A stretch of 54,837 nt of DNA from Rodentibacter pneumotropicus DSM 21403 (GCF_000379905.1 NZ_KB904046.1:1-54837), one strand, 5' to 3'. Numbered from the stretch's first letter, positions 10,035 through 18,712 are shown. Numbers and translations: made by a program. The notes: generated from the letters alone by a model not told the origin.

Positions 10035-10890
10035 ACTTTTTAATATAAGATTTCAATGTTTGTTCCACCTCATAAATCCAGTCTAATTCACATTGAGTGA
10101 AACCTGCTTGAATACGTGCATCGGTATTGATCGCGCCTTTAAAGATCACAATACGATATTTATGTAGCAATTCAGTGAAACATTTCATTGCATCTAATCC
10201 ACGTTTTGCAGAAAGCGCGTGATACCAATGATTACCGATATAAACGTGACCGATTTCATCCCGCAAAATAATATCTAAAATATCAACAGCGGCAAAATCT
10301 TTACGTTGGGCTATTTTTTCTTGTAATACTGGGGTTGCATCCAACCCACGGGCTTCTAATACTCTTGGAACGAGCGCCATTCTTTCCCAAATATCATGGG
10401 CTGTCGATTGTGCCATTTCCCATAAACCGGCATGGGCTTCAAAGTCCCCGTATTGATAACCCAAGGTTTTCAAATGCTCATTGATCAAACTAAAATGTGT
10501 GCTTTCTTCACGTGCGACACGCAACCAATCTTTCACAAAAGCCAGTCCTTCTCCCAACTCTCCCTGCGCATTTCGTCCAAATCGCCATGCGGCATCTAAG
10601 CCCAAATTAATTGCATTAAATTCAATATGTGCAATAGCGTGCAAGGTGGCAGCATAGCCTTCTTTTGTGGCAAAAGAACGTTTGGGGACGTCTTTTGGTG
10701 CGACTAAAATAGGTTTTGCAGGAAATCCTGCAATATTTTGTTTAACGCCGATTTGTGGAAAATCATCGATTTCCGTGAGTGAGATCGTCGGTAAAGTCTC
10801 ATCATAGAGTTGATTAACAAGTGTACATTTTATGCTTGGATTAGTTTCTTGTAAGGCTTCAGTGACCTTATGCCAAAATTCTCTTTTCAT
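10033..10890 (-). CDS. DUF455 ferritin-like protein
   Basis: This 285-residue protein belongs to the DUF455 ferritin-like family. Helix motifs carry diiron-type ligands: HIEFNAINLGLDAAWRF, EESTHFSLINEHL and RDEIGHVYIGNHW supply Glu and ExxH residues in the expected order. The enzymatic role is not established for the family. It is downstream of tesB with a 17-base gap and the same strand, an arrangement also known in H. influenzae. The pairing may reflect a shared role in acyl or lipid metabolism, but that is inference. Confidence 0.85.
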   Translation of the reverse strand: MKREFWHKVTEALQETNPSIKCTLVNQLYDETLPTISLTEIDDFPQIGVKQNIAGFPAKPILVAPKDVPKRSFATKEGYAATLHAIAHIEFNAINLGLDAAWRFGRNAQGELGEGLAFVKDWLRVAREESTHFSLINEHLKTLGYQYGDFEAHAGLWEMAQSTAHDIWERMALVPRVLEARGLDATPVLQEKIAQRKDFAAVDILDIILRDEIGHVYIGNHWYHALSAKRGLDAMKCFTELLHKYRIVIFKGAINTDARIQAGFTQCELDWIYEVEQTLKSYIKK

Positions 10891-10907
10891 TATTGCCTCA
10901 AGTGCGG

Positions 10908-11768
10908 TTATTTTTGATAACGAATTAAGCCTTCTTGTTGTGTGGTTGCAATTAATTTTCCCTCTTGTGAAAAAATTTGCCCTCGTGCAAGCCCACGTCC
11001 ACCAAAAGCGTTATTACTTTCGATTGCATGGAGATGCCAACTATTCAAGTCAAATGGGCGATGAAACCAAATACTGTGATCAATAGTGGCAACTTTCATA
11101 CCCTGTTGTAAAAAGCCTTTTCCATGTGGGTGAAGTGCGGTCAAAATACAGTGAAAATCAGAAAAATAGGCAAGCAAACATTGCTGTATTTTTAAATCAA
11201 TAGGTGCTTTACCATGAGTCTTAAACCATGAATATTGTTCAGCCGGTAGTTTCATTCCATTGAAAGGATTATTGAGATATTTTGTCCGTATCTCAAAAGG
11301 GCGTTCAGCCATAAATTTTTCTTTTAATGGTTCAGGCAAGACGGACGCCATTTTTTGCATCATTGCGTTTTCATCAATAAAATTTTCAGGTAGCCCGACA
11401 TTTGGCAGAGTATTTTGGTGATCAAAACCTTCTTCATACACTTGAAAGGAGGCGGTGATATGACAAATAGGTTCGTTATGCTGAATTGCTTTTATCCGAA
11501 GGGCAGAAAAATTTCTCCCTTCACGTAAGGTTTCTACATCATAAATGATCGGATATTGACTATCCCCCGGTGCAAGAAAATAAGCATGGCATGAGTGCAA
11601 AAGCCGATCTATCGGTGCAACTTGCATTGCAGCAGACAATGCCTGTGCCACCACTTGCCCGCCAAAAACCTGACGAAGTCCTAGATCTTGGCTTTCCCCA
11701 CGAAAAATTAAATCGTCAATTTTTTCAAGTTTAAGCAGATGAATTAAACGATTAATAGCTTCTGACAT
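10908..11768 (-). CDS. tesB: Acyl-CoA thioesterase II TesB
   Basis: This 286-residue double hot-dog thioesterase hydrolyses medium- and long-chain acyl-CoAs. It shows FRGESQDLGLRQVFGGQVVAQAL near the N terminus and HSIWFHRPFD with TTQQEGLIR near the C terminus, where TesB has its active-site Asp and Gln region. The start at 11768 is preferred over the upstream 11828 because GAGGAAAG sits just before it and the length matches E. coli TesB (286). It probably forms an operon with the DUF455 gene. Confidence 0.95.
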   Translation of the reverse strand: MSEAINRLIHLLKLEKIDDLIFRGESQDLGLRQVFGGQVVAQALSAAMQVAPIDRLLHSCHAYFLAPGDSQYPIIYDVETLREGRNFSALRIKAIQHNEPICHITASFQVYEEGFDHQNTLPNVGLPENFIDENAMMQKMASVLPEPLKEKFMAERPFEIRTKYLNNPFNGMKLPAEQYSWFKTHGKAPIDLKIQQCLLAYFSDFHCILTALHPHGKGFLQQGMKVATIDHSIWFHRPFDLNSWHLHAIESNNAFGGRGLARGQIFSQEGKLIATTQQEGLIRYQK

Positions 11769-11850
11769 TTTGCTTTCCTCATTGAATAAAAGTGCGGTTA
11801 TTTTAACGAAGATTTTTAGGAATGCCAAAAAAGCGATAGTGGAGGAAACT

Positions 11851-11921
11851 AATGGAAATGGAAATGGAAATGGAAATGGAAATGGAAATGGAAATGGAAA
11901 TGGAAATGGAAATGGAAATGG
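11851..11921. repeat. Hexanucleotide microsatellite (AATGGA)n
   Basis: There are 11 complete AATGGA units plus five bases, all perfect. It lies between the divergent tesB start and the membrane-protein gene at 12039. Such perfect arrays vary in copy number by slippage in Pasteurellaceae. Unit length is a multiple of three, so reading frame is kept but spacing changes in six-base steps. Confidence 0.95.
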
Positions 11922-11926
11922 CGTAA
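11852..11926 (+). CDS. Candidate micro-ORF encoding (Met-Glu)11-Met-Ala
   Basis: The microsatellite is open in one frame: ATG GAA repeated 11 times, then ATG GCG TAA, giving 24 residues. A consensus Shine-Dalgarno GGAGG lies at 11841-11845, six bases before the first ATG. Every unit supplies another ATG. The ORF ends 112 bases before the next gene. Whether it is translated, and whether it serves as a leader peptide, is inference. It could also be a chance ORF in a repeat tract. Confidence 0.4.
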   Translation: MEMEMEMEMEMEMEMEMEMEMEMA

Positions 11927-12000
11927 TAATGCTAATTTAATGAGTGTGTCAGAAATTTATCTTCAAAGCTAGCCGCACTTTTCCAATTTTTTTCAATCTG

Positions 12001-12006
12001 TATAAT
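12001..12006 (+). promoter_or_regulatory. Candidate -10 box for the gene at 12039
   Basis: A consensus TATAAT lies 33 bases before the TTG start at 12039. Seventeen bases upstream the best -35 is only a T-rich TTTTCC overlapping an uptake signal, so the promoter is probably of moderate strength. The microsatellite is about 80 bases further upstream. Confidence 0.45.
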
Positions 12007-12038
12007 AGTGCGCGCTTCTAAAGAAAGAGGGAAATAAT

Positions 12039-14006
12039 TTGAAATCAATCATTGTAAAGCCGGAAAAATTGCCGCAATTTATTCGAAAACAAGTTGCCGA
12101 TAATAATGCCTTCGGTTTGATGGAAGGATTTTGTCGGTTTTTACGTGAAAGCCCTGAGGAACAGATCGTTTCTCATCTGCGTTTGATTAAACGTATTTTA
12201 AAACAGGATCATGAACTTGCTTGTTCTGTGGCAGCATTGCTATGCAGCTGGTTATGCAGTTTGCGTTTATATCCGATTTTTATTAGTAGCGGAATTTTAT
12301 CACGTGAAGGGTTTGGGCGTGAGATGAAAAATCGCCTTTATGAACGTTTTAACCCTCCTTTCAAAGATGTGAATGATTTACGTGATGTTTTCTATTTGCT
12401 ATTTAATGATAAGGACGATGCACGTTGGATTGATGCCGTTCCATTGAGAGAATGGCGGGCAATATTTGGTGTATTGACACGTAAAACGATAGAAAAAGAT
12501 CGTGAACGCTTACGTGTGCATTTTCAAAATGAAGGGTTATTTGCCATTGAGATGCTTTCTATTTGGATCGCAGCTGAAGATATGGAACCGGAATTAATGC
12601 GTATGGAACCTTCATTGTTAAATGCTGATTCACCTTTTGTCGCATTACATCGAGAAGTCGTTGATTGGTTGCTGGCTCGTCGTCGAAATGAATTTTTTGA
12701 TGATAGCCATTTACAAGTTATGTTTGGACAATGTCAGCGATTAATTGAACGTTTGCAAAAACGAGGGGCTGTAGTAGGTTCATCTCTTCATGTTGCTTAT
12801 TTGTTAGAACGGCTTTCACAAACCCTTGAACGATTAGAAAAATTGATGGCAATTTTTGTATCAAATCGTTATTTGCCACGACGTATTTTATTATTGGCCG
12901 CTTGTTTTGCCCGTGCTGCGGCAGAGCAACACAGCGTTTCCCGTTTATGGAAACAGAGCTCAAAACTGATTGCTCGGAGTATTACCCAGAATGCAGGTGA
13001 TCATGGCGAGCATTATATTACACGGGATAAAAAAGAATATTTTGCTATGCTTTATTCTGCTGCCGGCGGTGGGGTATTGATCGCATTGATGGCGTTATTT
13101 AAAACCTATTTAGGCGGTATTATTGATGATAAAGTCTGGAAAGGTATTGCAGAAGGGCTTAATTATGGTTTAGGGTTTACTTTGATTTTTATGTTGCATT
13201 TCACCGTAGCAACGAAACAGCCTGCCATGACAGCCGCCCGTTTTGCCGAAGCTGTTGAGAAGAATTCGCAAGGTAAAAGCTTAAATGTAAAATTAGCACA
13301 GTTATTGGTGGATGTATTTCGTTCCCAAAGTATCGCCGTACTCGGTAATGTGATTGTTGCGATGAGTTTGGCGATGCTTATTGCTTTTGGCTACCACTAC
13401 CAAACAGGCGAACCCTTGATGAGTCAGAAACAGATTGAATACCACCTACATAGTATTGATCCTTTTGCAGGTACATTATGGTTTGCTGCAATCGCAGGTA
13501 TTTGGTTATTTTGTTCAGGTATTATCTCGGGATATTTTGATAATCGTAGCAATTATTTGAATATACGAATGCGTTTACGTCAACACCCGCTACTGAAGAA
13601 ACTGATGCCACTAAAACATCGTGAGAAATTGGCGGATTATATGCACGAAAATTATGGTTCTATCATAGGAAATCTTTGCTTTGGTCTATTACTTGGTTTA
13701 ACAGGTGTGGTGGGATATTTAACCGGTTTGCCATTGGATATTCGTCACGTCGCATTTTCTTCCGCCAATGTAGGTTATATTGCGGTGAGTGGGCATTTCG
13801 ATTTCACATTTTTATTACAATGTATCGTTTTTGTCTTATTAATTGGTTTAGTAAACTTAGTGGTGAGTTTTTCTTTAACCCTTTGGCTGGCTCTACGTTC
13901 TTTAAATGCAGAAATAACCAGTTGGTGGGCGATTTGGCGTGAAGTCGCACAGATTATCAAACAGCGTCCATTGAGTTTATTCTTACCTGTTCAACTGGAA
14001 AAATAA
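12039..14006 (+). CDS. Multi-pass membrane protein of the 'site-specific recombinase' (Gcr, PF10136-type) family
   Basis: This 655-residue protein has a soluble N-terminal half (helical, rich in Arg/Leu; EEQIVSHLRLIKRILKQD) and a hydrophobic C-terminal half with about six to seven membrane segments from residue 340 on. I recognise the overall pattern of the family named site-specific recombinase after a gonococcal gene. No recombinase catalytic motif (Tyr or Ser type) is visible, so the name is probably misleading. The TTG start at 12039 is supported by AGAGGG upstream. It stands alone between two regulatory gaps and ends at a paired-USS terminator. Confidence 0.75.
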   Translation: MKSIIVKPEKLPQFIRKQVADNNAFGLMEGFCRFLRESPEEQIVSHLRLIKRILKQDHELACSVAALLCSWLCSLRLYPIFISSGILSREGFGREMKNRLYERFNPPFKDVNDLRDVFYLLFNDKDDARWIDAVPLREWRAIFGVLTRKTIEKDRERLRVHFQNEGLFAIEMLSIWIAAEDMEPELMRMEPSLLNADSPFVALHREVVDWLLARRRNEFFDDSHLQVMFGQCQRLIERLQKRGAVVGSSLHVAYLLERLSQTLERLEKLMAIFVSNRYLPRRILLLAACFARAAAEQHSVSRLWKQSSKLIARSITQNAGDHGEHYITRDKKEYFAMLYSAAGGGVLIALMALFKTYLGGIIDDKVWKGIAEGLNYGLGFTLIFMLHFTVATKQPAMTAARFAEAVEKNSQGKSLNVKLAQLLVDVFRSQSIAVLGNVIVAMSLAMLIAFGYHYQTGEPLMSQKQIEYHLHSIDPFAGTLWFAAIAGIWLFCSGIISGYFDNRSNYLNIRMRLRQHPLLKKLMPLKHREKLADYMHENYGSIIGNLCFGLLLGLTGVVGYLTGLPLDIRHVAFSSANVGYIAVSGHFDFTFLLQCIVFVLLIGLVNLVVSFSLTLWLALRSLNAEITSWWAIWREVAQIIKQRPLSLFLPVQLEK

Positions 14007-14048
14007 AAAAGTGCGGTTAAAAACGAAAGAAATTTTAACCGCACTTTT
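14007..14048. terminator. Paired-USS terminator
   Basis: AAAAGTGCGGTTAAAA (14007-14022) and TTTTAACCGCACTTTT (14033-14048) form a perfect 16-base stem around a 10-base loop. Each arm is a full DNA uptake signal. It ends the gene at 12039. Confidence 0.9.
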
Positions 14049-14053
14049 GTTCT

Positions 14054-14069
14054 TGTGATACTTATCACA
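14054..14069 (+). promoter_or_regulatory. CRP-cAMP binding site, class II position
   Basis: TGTGATACTTATCACA is a perfect TGTGA-N6-TCACA site. A -10-like TACACT at 14091-14096 places the centre of the site at about -41.5, the class II activation position. It precedes the yjiH-yjiG-peptidase operon, whose first ATG is at 14138. Site and spacing are seen; activation is inference. Confidence 0.75.
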
Positions 14070-14137
14070 TTTCGGCTATTTCTTTTATTGTACACTCTTA
14101 TTGGTATTTTATTTCTTGTAATAAGGAAGGAGTGTGT

Positions 14138-14776
14138 ATGAAAAAAGAAATTAATACGAATACCCTCATTATTGGCACACTTTCATTAGTGTGTGCCATT
14201 ATCTTTTTTGGCGGATTTGCCAAAGATTTTTTGGGCGGTATTTTTGATTTTAGTAGGTTAACCGGTCAATTTCCTGAATGGCTTAAAACATCAGGTGGTA
14301 CTAGCGCAAAAGGCGGTTTCTTATTTGCTTTGACGTTAATTCCCAGTGTGATGTTGGCGTTGGGATTTGTAGCGATTTTTGAACATTATGGTGCATTACT
14401 CGCCGCTTCTAAATGGCTAAGTCCTGTGCTTAAGCCGTTAATGGGAATTCCGGGGAATTGCTCTATTTCGCTTATTGCCAGTACACAAAGTACAGATGCC
14501 GGAAGTTCTACCGCCAAGTGCTTATATGACGAAGGTCAAATCACCCACCATGAATTGTTAATTTTCTCTGCCTTTCAATTTAGTGCAGGCGCATTTCTAA
14601 CAAACTTTCTTGCTTCTTTTGCCCCCCTTCTACTAATCACCGATAAAGCCGGTGCAGTTGCACCTGTGTCTATTGCGATGGCATTAGGGGTGATTTTCTT
14701 ATTTAAAGTTTTTGGGGCAAATTTAATGCGACTTTATGTGAAAAAATTTGTGAAAGAAAATGAGGTAGCACTATGA
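14138..14776 (+). CDS. yjiH: YjiH family nucleoside-recognition (Gate) domain membrane protein
   Basis: This 212-residue membrane protein has about five hydrophobic segments and the Gate/nucleoside-recognition signature region GIPGNCSISLIASTQSTDAG. It pairs with YjiG as in E. coli yjiG-yjiH, where the pair adjoins the isoaspartyl dipeptidase gene iadA. The start ATG at 14138 has AAGGAAGGAG upstream; the frame extends back to a GTG at 14132. The ATGA overlap with yjiG suggests a two-subunit transporter. Substrate is unknown; the linked peptidase hints at peptides or amino acids. Confidence 0.85.
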   Translation: MKKEINTNTLIIGTLSLVCAIIFFGGFAKDFLGGIFDFSRLTGQFPEWLKTSGGTSAKGGFLFALTLIPSVMLALGFVAIFEHYGALLAASKWLSPVLKPLMGIPGNCSISLIASTQSTDAGSSTAKCLYDEGQITHHELLIFSAFQFSAGAFLTNFLASFAPLLLITDKAGAVAPVSIAMALGVIFLFKVFGANLMRLYVKKFVKENEVAL

Positions 14777-15243
14777 GTAAGCAAACGAATACGGAATCAA
14801 AGTTAATTACCGATATTTTTGTTGAAGGGGCAAGAAAAGGCTGGAATATCGCGATACATAGTACGATTCCTAATGTGTTAATGGCTTTTGTGATTATTTA
14901 TATTTTAAATGCCTCCGGCTTGTTGAAACTATTAGGAGAATATGTCGGTTTTGTGATGACTCCATTGGGTTTACCGGGTGAATCCATTGCGGTTTTCCTT
15001 GCCGCCTTTTTAAGTTGGGGTGGTGCAGCAGGTGTATTGGTTGCCTTAGTTCAGGAAGGTACGCTTAATGCACAACATATTGCGATTCTTATTCCGGGAA
15101 TGGCGTTAGTCGGTTCTACGGTTCAATATATGGGGCGTGTTTTAGGAGTATTAGGTGTACCCGGAAAGCATTATCTGGTGCTTTTTGGTATTTGTATTAT
15201 TAATGCTTATTTAGCGATGTTCTTAATACGGGTATTAATTTAG
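14773..15243 (+). CDS. yjiG: YjiG family (SpmB-like) Gate-domain membrane protein
   Basis: This 156-residue membrane protein has the SpmB/YjiG layout: ARKGWNIAIHSTIPNVLMAF near the N terminus, then PLGLPGESIAVFLAAFLSWGGAAG and PGMALVGSTVQYMGRVLG. Its ATG overlaps the stop of yjiH by four bases, so the two proteins are probably made in equal amounts and act together. The M20 peptidase gene follows 17 bases later. Confidence 0.85.
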   Translation: MSKQTNTESKLITDIFVEGARKGWNIAIHSTIPNVLMAFVIIYILNASGLLKLLGEYVGFVMTPLGLPGESIAVFLAAFLSWGGAAGVLVALVQEGTLNAQHIAILIPGMALVGSTVQYMGRVLGVLGVPGKHYLVLFGICIINAYLAMFLIRVLI

Positions 15244-15260
15244 CAATGGAGGAATAAACC

Positions 15261-16391
15261 ATGAATAATGAGCAGTTAGATATATTTTTAGATGAACTTA
15301 AAGAACTCACTGATATTGAAAGCCCAACGAACGATATTAATGGAGTTAATCAGGTGGCGGAGTGGTTCATAAAAAAAGCAGAAACACAGGGATTACAACA
15401 TAAACGAATTTCCATGACTTCAGATAAGGTTGCTCAGGGGGTATTTATCAGTAACCGTTTGGACGCTGAGACATTCGATATTCTTTTTGTTGCGCATATG
15501 GACACTGTATTTCCATTAGGAACAGGGAAGGGTGTGCCTTTTACAAGGAAAGATGGGCGTATTAATGCATTAGGTGTGATTGATGATAAATCCGGTGCAT
15601 TATTGTCTTTTTATATCGCTCAGGAATTGGATTTATCAAAATACACAATCGGGATTTATTTAAATTCTCACGAAGAAAACGGCTCACTCTATGCAAAAGA
15701 AAGTATTAGTGAATATGCACGCAAAGCACGTTATTGTTTTGTGATGGAACCAGCACGTGAAGACGGTTCAATGGTCTCTACCCGAAAAGGAATGGTCACT
15801 TACCAAATTGAATTTCACGGTGTGGCGGCTCATGCGGGAAATTGCCCTGAGCGGGGGCGTTCCGCATTGGTTGAAGCGGCACATTTCATTACTGAATTTT
15901 ATAAATTGAATGATTTTGATGCCGGACATACGTTTAATTGTGTGATAACTCACGGAGGAAGCGGACATAATGTGATTGCGGATTATGCGGCGTTAATGAT
16001 CGAAATGCGCTATAAAAAATCTTCGTCTATCGAATTTTTTGAACAGCATTTGCGACGCGTGCTTGAAAATCCGTTGGTGGAAGGAGTCACTTCAACAAAA
16101 ACATTAATTAATAAAGAATCCCCAATGATTGATGAAAAATATCTTCCTCTAATTAAAAAAGTATTTAATGAAGTGGGAGAAAAACTGGCTATACCTATAA
16201 AATGGGTTGATGCAGGCGGATTAAGTGATGGTAATATTGCGGCTTCGACAGGGTGTCCGACGATTGATGGTTTGGGACCAATCGGTGGTAATATGCATGC
16301 GAAAACGGAATATTTGGAGATAAATTCAGTTATTCCTAAATGTAATCTTGTAGTCGGTGTGATTAATGCATTAATGTCTCATCCAGCTTGA
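15261..16391 (+). CDS. M20-family metallopeptidase (CPG2-like)
   Basis: This 376-residue protein has the two-zinc ligands of M20 enzymes: His79 and Asp81 in VAHMDTVFP, bridging Asp108/109 in GVIDDKSG, the general base Glu in SHEENGS (138/139), Glu163 in VMEPAR and a late His in GNMHAKTEY. A dimerisation (bacterial exopeptidase) domain lies around 175-285. The closest named type is glutamate carboxypeptidase/CPG2, although the substrate cannot be read from sequence. It has no signal peptide, so it is cytosolic. GGAGG precedes the ATG. It is third gene of the CRP-controlled operon, which suggests import of a peptide or acyl-amino acid by YjiHG followed by hydrolysis. Confidence 0.88.
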   Translation: MNNEQLDIFLDELKELTDIESPTNDINGVNQVAEWFIKKAETQGLQHKRISMTSDKVAQGVFISNRLDAETFDILFVAHMDTVFPLGTGKGVPFTRKDGRINALGVIDDKSGALLSFYIAQELDLSKYTIGIYLNSHEENGSLYAKESISEYARKARYCFVMEPAREDGSMVSTRKGMVTYQIEFHGVAAHAGNCPERGRSALVEAAHFITEFYKLNDFDAGHTFNCVITHGGSGHNVIADYAALMIEMRYKKSSSIEFFEQHLRRVLENPLVEGVTSTKTLINKESPMIDEKYLPLIKKVFNEVGEKLAIPIKWVDAGGLSDGNIAASTGCPTIDGLGPIGGNMHAKTEYLEINSVIPKCNLVVGVINALMSHPA

Positions 16392-16416
16392 GTTTCAGCG
16401 TAAAAAGCTCATAGAA

Positions 16417-16446
16417 AATAGAGGCTCAACTGATGCCTCTATTTTT
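16417..16446 (+). terminator. Rho-independent terminator
   Basis: AATAGAGGC (16417-16425) and GCCTCTATT (16435-16443) form a perfect nine-base stem followed by a T-run. It ends the yjiH-yjiG-peptidase operon. Confidence 0.9.
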
Positions 16447-16596
16447 GTATATATGCTTAGAGTAACTGTATTTAATATAGTAAGTAATGAAAATATCACT
16501 AAGAAAAAAGGTTCTTATTCCTTAAACTTTAATTTTCTCTGTTTTTCGGTATTATATGTTATCCATTCATTTTTCAGTATTCTATGAATAGTTCTC

Positions 16597-17535
16597 ATGA
16601 AACCTACATTTCTTGAATTTCGACATCTTAAAACCTTACTTGCATTAAAAGAGACCGGTAGTGTTTCTTTGGCCGCTAAGCGGGTTTATCTCACTCAATC
16701 CGCGCTTTCTCATCAAATTAAACTGATTGAAGATCACTTTGATTTACCCTTATTTGAGCGCAAAAGTAGCCCGCTACGTTTTACTGCAGCAGGAGAACGC
16801 TTAATTCGTCTTGCTAGTGAAGTTATGCCGAAGATCATTGATGCTGAACGTGATTTAACCCGTATAAAACATGGTGATGCGGGGCAGTTACGCATAGCGG
16901 TTGAATGCCATACTTGTTTTGACTGGCTAATGCCTGCAATGGATGAATTTCGTCAGCATTGGGGACTGGTGGAATTGGATATCGTATCCGGTTTTCACAC
17001 GGATCCTGTGGGTTTATTACTTTCCCATAGAGCAGATTGGGCGATTGTCTCTGAGATTGAAACAAATGATGATGTGATTTTTAAGCCGCTATTTTCTTAT
17101 GAAATGGTTGGGATTTGCTCGAAAGAGCATCCATTGGCAGCAAAAGAAATTTGGCAAGCGGAAGATTTTGCCGATGAAACATGGGTCACTTATCCCGTAC
17201 CGGATGAGATGTTAGATCTCTTGCGTAAAGTATTAAAACCGCAGGGCATTAACCCGACACGCCGTACCACGGAACTGACGATCGCAATGATTCAATTAGT
17301 GGCAAGTCGCCGTGGTATTGCCACCGTCCCTTATTGGGCAGCGTTGCCATACCTTGAAAAAGGTTATGTGGTGGCACGCAAAATTACACAAGATGGCTTG
17401 TATAGCAACTTATACGCTGCCATTCGAAAAGAAGATGAAAGTCTTGCTTATATGGAGGATTTTTATCAAACCGTTAAATCTCAGAGTTTTTCCACTTTAC
17501 CGGGATTATCTGTTTTAGAATTAGCGAGGGAGTAA
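16597..17535 (+). CDS. metR: LysR-type regulator MetR
   Basis: This 312-residue LTTR has a winged helix at residues 7-66 (SVSLAAKRVYLTQSALSHQIKL split over two helices, then LFERKSSPLRFTAAG) and an effector domain containing AVECHTCFDWLMPAMDEF, close to the MetR signature AIECHSCIQWLTPAL. MetR activates met genes with homocysteine as co-effector. Its stop overlaps the azlC start (TAATG), so it is the first gene of metR-azlC-azlD, unlike in E. coli where metR is divergent from metE. Confidence 0.9.
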   Translation: MKPTFLEFRHLKTLLALKETGSVSLAAKRVYLTQSALSHQIKLIEDHFDLPLFERKSSPLRFTAAGERLIRLASEVMPKIIDAERDLTRIKHGDAGQLRIAVECHTCFDWLMPAMDEFRQHWGLVELDIVSGFHTDPVGLLLSHRADWAIVSEIETNDDVIFKPLFSYEMVGICSKEHPLAAKEIWQAEDFADETWVTYPVPDEMLDLLRKVLKPQGINPTRRTTELTIAMIQLVASRRGIATVPYWAALPYLEKGYVVARKITQDGLYSNLYAAIRKEDESLAYMEDFYQTVKSQSFSTLPGLSVLELARE

Positions 17536-18257
17536 TGGATTTTTCTAAAGCACATCCTATCCGTGCTGCCGCTAAAGCAGCATTACTTTATAGCGCGCCG
17601 ATGATTGCCGGATTTTTATTTCTTAGTGTAGCCTATGGCATTTACATGAAAGCACTGGGTTTTGGTGTTTGGTATCCTACATTGATGGCGTTATTAATTT
17701 ACGCAGGTTCGGTAGAATTTATTGCTGCCAGTGCGTTGGTATTGCCTTTTTCGCCGTTAAGCGTTTTATTAGTGGCACTGATGGTGAGCGGTCGTCAAAT
17801 TTTTTATGGCATTTCTATGTTGGAAAAATATGGTGTGCATCTTGGTAAAAAGCGTTGGTATTTAATCAGTAGTTTGGTGGACGAATCCTTCTCATTGAAT
17901 TATATGGCAAAAATTCCACCGCACTTGGATAAAGGCTGGTATATGTTCTTTGTGAGCCTGTATTTGCACATTTACTGGGTGTTGGGTGCGGCGATAGGAA
18001 ATTTATTTGGCGGGATTTTACCCGTTGATTTAAAGGGTGTTGAGTTTGCTATGACCGCACTTTTCTTAGTGATCTTTGCGGAAAATTGGATGAAAGAAAA
18101 GTCCCACGAAAGTTCTTTGCTTGGTTTAGGTATGGCTTTGGTTTCTTTACTCATCGTGGGAAAACAGCATTTTTTAATCCCAACCTTAATCGGTATTTGG
18201 TTAATTCTGACGTTACGTCGCCCTAAAATAGAATGTAAATTGGAGTCGTTAAAATGA
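17535..18257 (+). CDS. azlC: AzlC, large subunit of an amino-acid exporter
   Basis: This 240-residue membrane protein of the AzlC/YgaZ family has about six hydrophobic segments. Family marks are YSAPMIAGFLFLSVAYGIYM near the N terminus, YAGSVEFIAASAL and GRQIFYGISML. AzlCD-type exporters release branched-chain amino acids (YgaZH of E. coli exports valine and methionine). It starts in the stop codon of metR and overlaps azlD by four bases. Confidence 0.92.
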   Translation: MDFSKAHPIRAAAKAALLYSAPMIAGFLFLSVAYGIYMKALGFGVWYPTLMALLIYAGSVEFIAASALVLPFSPLSVLLVALMVSGRQIFYGISMLEKYGVHLGKKRWYLISSLVDESFSLNYMAKIPPHLDKGWYMFFVSLYLHIYWVLGAAIGNLFGGILPVDLKGVEFAMTALFLVIFAENWMKEKSHESSLLGLGMALVSLLIVGKQHFLIPTLIGIWLILTLRRPKIECKLESLK

Positions 18258-18583
18258 TTTTGACGGAACAGATTATCACGATTGGCATTTGTGTACTAGC
18301 AGTACAGTTTACCCGCCTTTTACCTTTCTGGATTTTTCCGGCAAACCGCCGAATTCCTGAATATATCCGCTATCTCGGCAAGGGATTACCGGCGGCGATG
18401 TTCGGAATGCTTGTCATCTATTGTTATAAAAATATTGATGTATTGAGCGGGTATCATGGCATACCTGATTTCCTTGCCGGTGCTTTGGTTTTGGTGCTGC
18501 ACTTTTGGAAAAAGAATATGTTTCTTTCCATTGCAGCAGGCACGATTTTTTATATGATTTTGGTTCAAACCATCTTTATTTAA
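18254..18583 (+). CDS. azlD: AzlD, small subunit of an amino-acid exporter
   Basis: This 109-residue protein has three to four hydrophobic segments and the AzlD/YgaH hallmark FTRLLPFWIFP followed by YLGKGLPAAMFGMLVIY. It overlaps azlC by ATGA. AzlC and AzlD act as a pair. Co-transcription with metR suggests that methionine or a related amino acid is the exported substrate. Confidence 0.9.
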   Translation: MILTEQIITIGICVLAVQFTRLLPFWIFPANRRIPEYIRYLGKGLPAAMFGMLVIYCYKNIDVLSGYHGIPDFLAGALVLVLHFWKKNMFLSIAAGTIFYMILVQTIFI

Positions 18584-18712
18584 TCTTTTGAGAGCGAAAA
18601 TAAAAATTCTTTATTATGCAATCGGTTGCCTTTATTTCGCCTATTTTCCTCTCTCTCTAAATCTTTTATCATACTGCGTACATTCATTTTGGCGAAAGAC
18701 TGGAGCGGTATA

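Noticed and set aside
16541-16596. MetR or MetJ binding sites before metR or before the methyltransferase gene
   Set aside because: TGAA/TTCA elements are present but their spacing does not fit the known MetR motif, and no MetJ box repeats are seen.
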